Part shown: positions 54,517 through 62,131 of the stretch, in pieces | Layout: the number at the start of each line of letters is the position of its first letter | How positions within the stretch are numbered: the first letter of the stretch is position 1 | Source of the DNA: Micromonospora sp. NBC_00421 | Lineage (GTDB): Bacteria > Actinomycetota > Actinomycetes > Mycobacteriales > Micromonosporaceae | Length of the DNA stretch: 64,000 nt | Direction: 5' to 3' | NCBI RefSeq assembly: GCF_036017915.1 | Contig: NZ_CP107929.1 | Location: 806,001 to 870,000, forward strand | Notes under the pieces: model-generated | The model's database searches: none | The model's input: only the letters and a program-made list of their open reading frames with translations | Told to the model about the DNA's origin: nothing | Translations under genes and position numbers: made by a program

Positions 54517-56244
54517 TCAGACGGCGGGGCGGAAACTCTGCCGGATCATCAGGAAGTATGTCGCGTTGACCTGCCAGTCGAACTGGTCTGTCAGCCATGA
54601 GACGGTGTAGGCCCGCTGCGGGGTGACCCGTACCAGCAACCGGGCGGTGTGCAGCCGGGTGCCGGCCGCGCCGGTCCACTCGCACTCCCACAGCGCGCCG
54701 CCGCGGAACATGTCCAACGCGGAGATCTCCACCCGGCGGTAACCGGCGAGCCGTCCGTCGTCGGTGAGCCGGCGCTCCTCGGCCCGCCAGTGGGCGACCG
54801 GCTCGGCCGGCGCGTCACCCGGGGCGACGCTCAACACCCGGGGGCCGTCCGGCTCACGCAGGCAGGTCACCGTGCCCTCGGTGTAGCGCAGCCAACCGGC
54901 CGGCGCGGCGATCCGGAATCCGGCCGGGTCCTCGTACCAGGTCCAGCCGGGGACCAGGCCGAACCGCTCGGCCGACGGCGGCGGCGCGGACCGGACCGGG
55001 GTGGCGTCCGCCGGTGCGGGCGCGGCACACGGGAAGGCCGCCGGCCGGGCCACCGGGTCGCCGGCACCGCCACCCGGCGAGGACGGCGCGGCGCCGCCGT
55101 TGTGCAGGGCGAACGTCGTCCCGGTCCCGGCCAGCAGCGTGCCCGCCACGGCCACCGCGACCAGGACGGTGCGGCGACGACGACGGCGGAGCACTCCGAC
55201 CGGCAGCGGCGGGGTGTCCCCGGTGGACGCGCCCTCCGTCGGCCCGCCCCACCCCGCGCCGGCCGGCCCGGAGGCCGGGTCGGCCGCCGGGACAGCGGCG
55301 GCGGGGCCGCCCGATGACAGCGTCCGGCCGCGCCGCTCCGCTGCGGGGCCACCCGATCGCGGTGCCGGGTCGCCCCGCTCCGCTGCCGGGTCGGCCGACC
55401 GAGGTGCCGGGTCGCCCGGCGGTCGGGACGTCGCGGCGAGCGCCGCCCGCAGCAGCGGCTCCGCCTCGGCGGCGGTGAGCCGTCGGTCGGGGTCGCGGCA
55501 CAGCAGACCGTCCAGCACCGGACGCAGCGGGCCGGCCCGGCGCACCGGGTCGGGCGGCTCGGTGGCCAGGGCGCTCAGCGTCGCCATCGCGCTCGACCGG
55601 GCGTACGGCGACTGCCCCTCCACCGCCGCGTAGAGCGTGGCCCCCAGCGACCACAGGTCGGTACGCGGGTCGGACACCCCGTCGCGGGCCCGCTCGGGGG
55701 CGACGAACTGCGGCGAGCCGAGCACCATGCCCGGACCGGTCATCGCCCCGTCACCGCCGTCGAAGGTGGCCAGCCCGAAGTCGGTGAGCACCACCCGCCC
55801 GTCGTCGGCGACGAGCACGTTGTGCGGCTTCACGTCCCGGTGCAGCACCCCGGCGGCGTGCGCGGCGCGCAGGGCGGCCAACACCGCCAGACCGATGCCG
55901 GCCACCCGGTGCGGGTCCAGCGGGCCGTCGTCGCCCAGCAGTTGCTGCACCGACCGGGACGCGACGTACTCCATCACGATCCAGGGGCTGTCCCCGTCGT
56001 GCACCACGTCGTAGATGCGTACCACGTTGGGGTGGTTGAGCCGGGCCGCGGTACGCGCCTCACGCAGCGTCCGCAGCCGGAGTTCGGCCCGCTCGGACTC
56101 GGCGAGCCAGTGGGGTGGGACGACCTCCTTGACGGCGACGTCCCGGTGCAACATCTCGTCGCGGGCCAACCAGACCCGACCCATCCCGCCGGTGCCGACC
56201 AGGTCGAGCAGCCGGTAACGCCCGGCGACCAGCAGCTGCTGCAC
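54517..56244 (-). CDS. receptor-type serine/threonine protein kinase, paralogue 1
   Basis: A 575-residue membrane kinase. The kinase domain covers about residues 8-265: Gly loop GTGGMGRVWLARD, Lys in VAVKEV, catalytic HRDVKPHNVLV, DFGLATFDGGDG, SPQFVAPE. A Pro/Ala-rich linker, a basic-flanked helix (RRRRRRTVLVAVAVAGTLL, near 365) and a unique extracellular domain (about 425-575) follow. The extracellular part has WTWYEDPAGFRIAAPAGWLR and ECEWTGAAGTR, shared with the neighbouring kinase, and no PASTA repeats. GTG at 56244 has GGGGGA upstream. It is downstream of its paralogue, after a hairpin at 56280. Confidence 0.9.
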   Translation of the reverse strand: MQQLLVAGRYRLLDLVGTGGMGRVWLARDEMLHRDVAVKEVVPPHWLAESERAELRLRTLREARTAARLNHPNVVRIYDVVHDGDSPWIVMEYVASRSVQQLLGDDGPLDPHRVAGIGLAVLAALRAAHAAGVLHRDVKPHNVLVADDGRVVLTDFGLATFDGGDGAMTGPGMVLGSPQFVAPERARDGVSDPRTDLWSLGATLYAAVEGQSPYARSSAMATLSALATEPPDPVRRAGPLRPVLDGLLCRDPDRRLTAAEAEPLLRAALAATSRPPGDPAPRSADPAAERGDPAPRSGGPAAERRGRTLSSGGPAAAVPAADPASGPAGAGWGGPTEGASTGDTPPLPVGVLRRRRRRTVLVAVAVAGTLLAGTGTTFALHNGGAAPSSPGGGAGDPVARPAAFPCAAPAPADATPVRSAPPPSAERFGLVPGWTWYEDPAGFRIAAPAGWLRYTEGTVTCLREPDGPRVLSVAPGDAPAEPVAHWRAEERRLTDDGRLAGYRRVEISALDMFRGGALWECEWTGAAGTRLHTARLLVRVTPQRAYTVSWLTDQFDWQVNATYFLMIRQSFRPAV

Positions 56245-56279
56245 GACGTTCCCCCTCGGATCCCCCGGTACCAGGGTAG

Positions 56280-56315
56280 CCACCTAGCTGCGGTTTCTCG
56301 ACCGCAGCTAGGTGG
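56280..56315 (-). terminator. 15-bp perfect hairpin between the two kinase genes
   Basis: CCACCTAGCTGCGGT (56280-56294) pairs exactly with ACCGCAGCTAGGTGG (56301-56315) over TTCTCG. It follows the stop of the upstream kinase (56388) and precedes the next start (56244). It contains CCTAGCTG, also found at 2706 and 2802. Terminator or operator. Confidence 0.6.
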
Positions 56316-56387
56316 GAGGGCAGTGGTCGGGCGGTCGGGCGCGGTGGTGGTGGGTCCTACGGGGCGGGCGGCCGTCGGGGGCCTGGG

Positions 56388-58592
56388 TCAGGTGGGCGAG
56401 GTGACCTCGGTCGACCGGCCCCGGAAGCTCTCCCGGACCACCACCAATTCGTCGGCCGAGTCGTCCCAGTCCTCGTCCGCAGCGGACCAACTCAGCAGGT
56501 ATCTGGCCAGGTCACGACCGGGGATCAGCCGGACCGCGTGCTCCCGGCCGCCGAACGGGGTGTCCCACCGGCACTCCCACTGGGCACCGTCGCCGTCGAA
56601 CGCCGCCAGCTTGATCTTGTCGTACCCGGGCAGGGCGCCGAAGTCGAGCTGCGTGCGCTCCTCGGCCCGCAACCGGTCCAGCGCGCCGCCACCGCCGGCC
56701 CGTGGTTCCACACTGAGCGTCCGGCGGCTGCCCGGGTCGCGGAAGCAGGCCACCTGCCCCTCCTGGGTACGCAGCCAGCCGACCGGGACGGCGATCCGGT
56801 AGCCGGCACCGTCGTACCAGGTCCAGCCGGAGGGGGGCCGGAACCCGTCGTCCACGGTCGCCGGTCGGCCGGTGACCTTCGTGCCGACCGGGTCGGGGCG
56901 CAGACACGGCAGGGGTGGCGGGGCGACGTCCGGTCCGCCGGGCGGCGGCGGTCCCGTCCGGCCCGGTCCGGGGCCCGGTGGGCCGTACGGGCGGGTCGAG
57001 GGTGTGACGCTGGTCGAGCCGTCGGTGGCGGCCGGCGCGGCCCGGTGGTCGTCGTCGCTGATCGCGAAGGTGGTGCCGATCCCGACTGTCGCCCCCACCG
57101 CCAACGTCACCCCGGCCAGCAGCCATCCCCGGGCGCCCCTGGTCAGCCGGGTGACCAGCCCGGCCACCCGGCCCGTCCCGGTCGCCCGTCGGGAACCCGC
57201 GCCCGCGCCGGCCCGCCCCGGGCCGCGTCCTGCCGGCCCGCCCATCCCCGGCCCGCCCATCCCCGGCCCGCCCATCCCCGGCCCGCCCATCCCCGGCCCG
57301 CCCAGGCCCGAACCGGGTCCGCCAGGGCTGCCCGCGCCGGGGACGCGTCCTGCCGGGTCGACCAGCGCCGGGGCACGGCCTCCCGGGTCGCCGGGCCCCG
57401 GGGCAGGTCCGCCCGGCCCCGCAGCGGCGGTGCCGGAGGCGACCACCGCGGGGCTGCCCGGTGCCGCGTCGACCGTCCCGGCACGGCCGGGGTCCGAGCT
57501 CGCCGGCTCCGGTCCGTCGGCACCGGCCGACGCCGGGGGAGGGGACGTGGCGGGCTGCTGCGTCGCGTCGCCGGACACCCGGCGGCCGGGCGGTCCCCAG
57601 ACCCGCTCGGCGTCGATCTCCGCGCGGCTCCTCGGCGGCCGTTCCGTCGGCCGTTCCGTCGGCCGGCCCGTCGGCCGCTCTGCCGGCTCACCGTCCGGCC
57701 CCGGCCAGTGCGGCGGCGGGGCGACGCCCGCCGGACGGGCGACCGGCAGCACCACCGTGGGGGGTTCCGAGCGGGGCACCGGTCGGGTCACCATCTCCAG
57801 CCGGCGGCTCGCCTCGTCGTGACCGATCCGCTGCCGGGGGTCGCGCAGCAGCAGCCCCTCCAGCACCGGACGCAGCGGCCCGGCATGCGGTGCCGGATCC
57901 GGCGGCGAGGTGGCCAGGGCGGCCAGGGTGGCCATCGCGGTGCTCCGGGCGTACGGCGAGCGGCCCTCCACGGCGGCGTGCAGGGTGGCCCCGAGCGACC
58001 ACAGGTCCGCCTCCACGCTGGACACCCCCTCGGCGGCGCGTTCCGGGGCGACGAACTGCGGTGAGCCGAGCACCATGCCGGGGCGGGTCATCAGCCCGTC
58101 ACCGCCGTCGAAGGTGGCCAGCCCGAAGTCGGTGAGCATCACCCGTCCGTCGTCGGCGACCAGGACGTTCTGCGGCTTGACGTCGCGGTGCAGCACCCCG
58201 GCGGAGTGCGCGGCGCGCAGCGCGGCCAGCAGCGCCAGCCCGATGTCGGCGGCGCGGACCGGATCGACCGGGCCGGCGGTGTCCAGCACCGTCTGCAGGG
58301 ACTGCGACGGGACGTACTCCATCACGATCCACGGTCGTTCCTCGATCTGCACCACGTCGTAGACCCGGACCACGTTGGGGTGGTTGAGCCGGGCCGCGGT
58401 GCGCGCCTCGCGCAGCGTCCGCAGCCGCAGCTCGTCGCGTTCGTCGTCGGCCAGCCAGGCAGGGGGCACCACCTCCTTGACCGCCACCTCGCGGTGCAAC
58501 ACCTCGTCGCGGGCCAGCCAGACCCGGCCCATGCCACCCCGGCCCACCAAGTCCAACAGGCGGTACCGACCGGCGATCACTACCTGCTGCAC
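56388..58592 (-). CDS. receptor-type serine/threonine protein kinase, paralogue 2
   Basis: A 734-residue membrane kinase with the same architecture as its neighbour: kinase domain (about 8-270; GRGGMGRVWLARDEV, HRDVKPQNVLV, DFGLATFDGGDG), long Pro/Gly linker, one helix (RGWLLAGVTLAVGATVGIGT near 497) and an extracellular domain (about 560-734; WTWYDGAGYRIAVPVGWLRT, ECRWDTPFGGREHAV). The linker contains a GGPGM repeat encoded by a perfect 15-bp DNA repeat (57241-57300). GTG at 58592 has AGGAGA upstream. The kinases diverged most in the linker. Confidence 0.9.
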   Translation of the reverse strand: MQQVVIAGRYRLLDLVGRGGMGRVWLARDEVLHREVAVKEVVPPAWLADDERDELRLRTLREARTAARLNHPNVVRVYDVVQIEERPWIVMEYVPSQSLQTVLDTAGPVDPVRAADIGLALLAALRAAHSAGVLHRDVKPQNVLVADDGRVMLTDFGLATFDGGDGLMTRPGMVLGSPQFVAPERAAEGVSSVEADLWSLGATLHAAVEGRSPYARSTAMATLAALATSPPDPAPHAGPLRPVLEGLLLRDPRQRIGHDEASRRLEMVTRPVPRSEPPTVVLPVARPAGVAPPPHWPGPDGEPAERPTGRPTERPTERPPRSRAEIDAERVWGPPGRRVSGDATQQPATSPPPASAGADGPEPASSDPGRAGTVDAAPGSPAVVASGTAAAGPGGPAPGPGDPGGRAPALVDPAGRVPGAGSPGGPGSGLGGPGMGGPGMGGPGMGGPGMGGPAGRGPGRAGAGAGSRRATGTGRVAGLVTRLTRGARGWLLAGVTLAVGATVGIGTTFAISDDDHRAAPAATDGSTSVTPSTRPYGPPGPGPGRTGPPPPGGPDVAPPPLPCLRPDPVGTKVTGRPATVDDGFRPPSGWTWYDGAGYRIAVPVGWLRTQEGQVACFRDPGSRRTLSVEPRAGGGGALDRLRAEERTQLDFGALPGYDKIKLAAFDGDGAQWECRWDTPFGGREHAVRLIPGRDLARYLLSWSAADEDWDDSADELVVVRESFRGRSTEVTSPT
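57241..57300 (-). repeat. four perfect 15-bp tandem repeats inside a kinase gene
   Basis: The unit CCCATCCCCGGCCCG is repeated four times without change (57241-57300) and encodes GGPGM. It keeps frame, so copy-number change would alter linker length without frameshift. Confidence 0.95.
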
Positions 58593-58671
58593 CGTTCTCC
58601 TCACCATCGGCCGAGGTACACCGTAGCCAATGGATCGGGACGGACCTATCGGTTGTCGGGTGCCGATCCAC

Positions 58672-60003
58672 TCAACATGCGGCGCCGTCCAGTGCCAGCA
58701 GGTTGCCGTCCGGGATGGTGATCCGCTGTCGACCGCCGGCCAGCAGCGTCGCCGCCCGACGGGCCTGGAAGCCGCCGTGTTCGCGGCGGGCGGCGGCATA
58801 GCTGCCGGCGGTACGCGCGGCGATGGCCGCCCAGCCGTACCGTTCGCCGACCATGGTGCGGGCCCGGCGGGCCACCCGGCGGGCGAAGACCTCGTCGCCG
58901 ACCAGTCGGCCGACCGCACCGGCGAGCGCGTCCGGGTCGCTGTGCGGGAAGGTCACCCCGGTGACGCCCGGCTCGACGATCTCGGCCAGCCCGCCGGTGT
59001 CCGCCACGGCCAGTGGCGCACCGGCCGCCGCCGCCTCCAGGGCGATCATGCCGAACGGTTCGTAGAGGCTCGGCACGACTGTCGCGTCGGTGGCGGCGAG
59101 CATCGCCGGGAGCTGCCCGGAGTCCAGGAAACCGGCGAACCGGACGCTGTCGGTGACGTGCAGCCGCTGCACCCGGTCGACGAGTTCGTCCTTGTACGGG
59201 CCGTCGCCGGCGATCACCACCCGCAGCCCCGGGTGCCGGTCACGCAGGTACGGCACGGCGTCCACCAGGTGCTGGACGCCCTTCTCGTAGACCAGCCGCC
59301 CGGCGTAACCGACAAGCGGACCGTCCCCGGCGAACCGGGCCCGGGCCGAGGCGACCGCCCGCGGACGGGCCCGCCAGGCCCGCTCGTCCACCCCGTTGGG
59401 CACCACGTCGACCCGACCGGCCGGTACGTCGAACAGCCGGCTCACCTGGGCGGCCATGTAACCGGAGCAGGCGATCACCCGGGCCGAGGCGTTGCTGATC
59501 CAGTGTTCGACACCGTGGATGGTGCGGTTGAGCTCCCCGGGCAGCCAACCCTGGTGCCGACCGGCCTCGGTGGCGTGGATGGTGGTGACCAGCGGCAGGT
59601 CCAGGTGCTCGGCCAGGGTCACGGCGGTGTGCCCGACCAGCCAGTCGTGCGCGTGGATCACGTCGTAGTCGGCGGTGTCGGCGGCCCGCAGGGCGGTCCG
59701 GGTCAGGGTGTGGTTGAACGCCATCGTCCAGGCCAGCAGGGAGCCGGTGGCCAGCGGGAACGCCACCGGGTCCTCGGGGGCGCGCAGGATGCGGACCCCC
59801 TCGGCGTACTCCTCCAGCGGTGACCCGTCGGCGTGCCGGGTGACCACGGTGACCTCGTGCCCGGCGGCGGCCAGGGCCGTCGCCAGGGCGTGCACGTGCC
59901 GGCCGAGGCCACCGACGAGCACCGGCGGGTACTCCCAGGAGAGCATCAGCACCCGCTGGTGCCGGGCGGGGTGGATGTCGATCACGTCGGCGTCAGGTGA
60001 CAT
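58672..60003 (-). CDS. GT4 glycosyltransferase, actinobacterial glycogen-synthase-like
   Basis: A 443-residue GT-B glycosyltransferase. The N-terminal start LMLSWEYPPVLVGGLGRHVH (about 19-38) resembles the GlgA/GlgM-type actinobacterial synthases. VVPNGVDERAW and the C-terminal VPSLYEPFGMIALEAAAAG (donor E-x7-E) complete the GT4 pattern. It probably elongates alpha-glucan or makes maltose-1-phosphate from an activated glucose. ATG at 60003 has AAGGGGG upstream. Debranching-enzyme and glucosidase genes are adjacent. Confidence 0.87.
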   Translation of the reverse strand: MSPDADVIDIHPARHQRVLMLSWEYPPVLVGGLGRHVHALATALAAAGHEVTVVTRHADGSPLEEYAEGVRILRAPEDPVAFPLATGSLLAWTMAFNHTLTRTALRAADTADYDVIHAHDWLVGHTAVTLAEHLDLPLVTTIHATEAGRHQGWLPGELNRTIHGVEHWISNASARVIACSGYMAAQVSRLFDVPAGRVDVVPNGVDERAWRARPRAVASARARFAGDGPLVGYAGRLVYEKGVQHLVDAVPYLRDRHPGLRVVIAGDGPYKDELVDRVQRLHVTDSVRFAGFLDSGQLPAMLAATDATVVPSLYEPFGMIALEAAAAGAPLAVADTGGLAEIVEPGVTGVTFPHSDPDALAGAVGRLVGDEVFARRVARRARTMVGERYGWAAIAARTAGSYAAARREHGGFQARRAATLLAGGRQRITIPDGNLLALDGAAC

Positions 60004-60145
60004 GCGGCCCCCTTCGGGTGTGTCCTGGGCACGCGCCGGTGGGACACCATGAGGGTGTCTTCGCTGTGGCCCGGGGTCGGTACCCATCCTGCCCAGCCGT
60101 GGATAACCAGCGGAGACGTCACCGTTGCCGGTGTGTAACGGCTGC

Positions 60146-62086
60146 CTAGCCGGCCCGCCTGACCCGCAGCAACTCGGCCACCGACCAGGCCTGGAACGGG
60201 CAGCCGGTGGCGGCGTGCGGGGCACTGCCGTCGGCCGTCTCGCTCACCGACCCCAGGCCGTACTCGCCCAGGTGGCCGACGAGCCCGGCCAGCAGGTCGT
60301 CGGTGGGCAGTCCGGCCTTCCGGTATGCCTCGACGAACGGGCCGACCAGCCACGGCCAGACCGTCCCCTGGTGGTAGGCGCCGTCCCGGTCCGCCGGGCC
60401 GCCCCGGTGCCGGGGTGCGAACTCCGGCGCGTCGGGGGCGAGACTGCGCGGGCCCAGCGGGGTGAACAGCCCGGCGGCCACCCGGCGCAGCGCCACCGGG
60501 TCCGGCTCCAGCGGGGCGTACGGCAGCGACCAGGCGAGCAGTTGGTTGGGGCGGAGCAGGTCGTCGTCGTGGTGCGCCGCCCCACCCAGCGGGTACGCCG
60601 GGGCGGGCGCGTCCACCACGTCGTGCAGCCAGCCGGCCGGGGTGGGGAACCGCTTGCCGAACGCGTCCCGGGCCCGGTGGTGCAGCCGCCACAGCTCGGC
60701 CGGGTCCTGACCGGCCAGCTCGGTCAGCTCGGCCAACCCGGCCAACCCGTTGATCCACAACGCGTTGACCTCGACCGGCTTGCCGGTACGCGGGGTCACC
60801 GGCACCCCGTACACGCGGGCGTCCATCCAGGTCAGCGCGGTGCCCGGGGTGCCGCCCTGGGTGATCAGCCCGTCGGCCGGGTCGACCGCGATGCCGTACC
60901 GGGTGCCGGCCAGGTGCGCCTGCACCACCCCGTGCAGCGCCGGCAGCAGCTCGTCACCCAGGTCGGTGTCGCCGGTGACGGTGACGTGTCGGCTCACCGC
61001 GTGCAGGAACCACAGCGTCGCGTCGACCGTGTTGTACTCCACCCGACCGGTGTCTGCGGTGTTCGCCAGCATCCCCTCCGACAGCGTCGCCGCGTACGAC
61101 CGCAGCAGCTCCCGCCCCTCGTCGGCCCGCCCGGTGCACAGGAACAACCCCTCGTAGGAGGTCATGGTGTCCCGCGACCAGGCCCCGAACCACGGATAGC
61201 CGGCGACCACGTCCGGCCCGGTGGCGGTGCGCACCACGAACGCGTCGGCGGCCAGCGCCAGGGTCGCGTCCACCGCGTCGGCCGGCTTCGCCGCCGTCAC
61301 CACCGCCCGGTGCCGTCGCCGGGCCGCCGCCACCACCTGCGTCGCCGGCGGTGGCTCCTCGGCCAGGTCACCGGCCCAGGCCAGCACGGAGACGGTGTCC
61401 CCGGGGCGGTCCAGCGCGCCGGAGAACCGCCCCGCGCACCAGAGGTCCTCGTCGGGGTGCAGCCCCCGGGCGGCCTCCTCGCGGTGATGCACGCCCAGCC
61501 ACCACTGCCCGGCGGGCGTCCAGTCCGGGCCGGCCAGGCGGTACGCGCCCTCGACGACCGCGCCGCCGTCGGCCGGCTCCACCCGGGGCGTCGGGCCGTC
61601 GGCCCGCCGCTCGCCGTGCGCGTCGCGCCAGGTGCAGGCGGCCGACAGGTCCAGCCGGACCGGGCCGCCGGCCACCAGCCGGTGCACCACCGCCACGGCG
61701 GGCCGGCCGTACGTCATGGCCAGTTCCCGCTCGATGACCACGTCGCCGATCCGCCACCGCCAGCGGGGCAGCCCGTCGACCAGGTCGAAGCGTTCCAGGA
61801 ACTCGAAGCCGCGCGGGTCGACCACGCCCGAGGACCACTCGTGCGCGCCGAGCCGGATCCGGGCCCCGGACGGCAGGACCACCGCCGGGTCCAGGCTGAC
61901 CAGTCCCACCCGGCGGGCCGCCGGAGTCTCCCCGGCCACCACCAGCAGACCGTGGTAACGGCGGGTCCGCAACCCGCTCACGGTGCCCATGGCGTACCCG
62001 CCGAGACCGTCGGTGACCAGCCATTCCCGGGTCGTCCCAGCGGCCAGTTCGCCGCAGACCCCCGGGCCGAAACCGAACTCGATCAA
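60146..62086 (-). CDS. glycogen debranching enzyme (amylo-alpha-1,6-glucosidase)
   Basis: A 646-residue debranching enzyme of the GH133/GDE_C type. The N-terminal domain (about 1-290) begins FGFGPGVCGELAAGTTREWL and GGYAMGTVSGLRTRRYHGLL. The (alpha/alpha)6 catalytic domain includes YPWFGAWSRDTMTSYEGLFL and YNTVDATLWFLHAV and ends near HQGTVWPWLVGPFVEAYRKA. TTG at 62086 is the start: AGGAGG lies 7 nt away and no ATG/GTG fits. The upstream frame is antisense to the next gene. It frees alpha-1,6 branches of glycogen. Confidence 0.9.
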   Translation of the reverse strand: MIEFGFGPGVCGELAAGTTREWLVTDGLGGYAMGTVSGLRTRRYHGLLVVAGETPAARRVGLVSLDPAVVLPSGARIRLGAHEWSSGVVDPRGFEFLERFDLVDGLPRWRWRIGDVVIERELAMTYGRPAVAVVHRLVAGGPVRLDLSAACTWRDAHGERRADGPTPRVEPADGGAVVEGAYRLAGPDWTPAGQWWLGVHHREEAARGLHPDEDLWCAGRFSGALDRPGDTVSVLAWAGDLAEEPPPATQVVAAARRRHRAVVTAAKPADAVDATLALAADAFVVRTATGPDVVAGYPWFGAWSRDTMTSYEGLFLCTGRADEGRELLRSYAATLSEGMLANTADTGRVEYNTVDATLWFLHAVSRHVTVTGDTDLGDELLPALHGVVQAHLAGTRYGIAVDPADGLITQGGTPGTALTWMDARVYGVPVTPRTGKPVEVNALWINGLAGLAELTELAGQDPAELWRLHHRARDAFGKRFPTPAGWLHDVVDAPAPAYPLGGAAHHDDDLLRPNQLLAWSLPYAPLEPDPVALRRVAAGLFTPLGPRSLAPDAPEFAPRHRGGPADRDGAYHQGTVWPWLVGPFVEAYRKAGLPTDDLLAGLVGHLGEYGLGSVSETADGSAPHAATGCPFQAWSVAELLRVRRAG

Positions 62087-62131
62087 CTTCTTTCCTCCTG
62101 TGGCGGCGAGGTGTAACACGCCACGACGACA

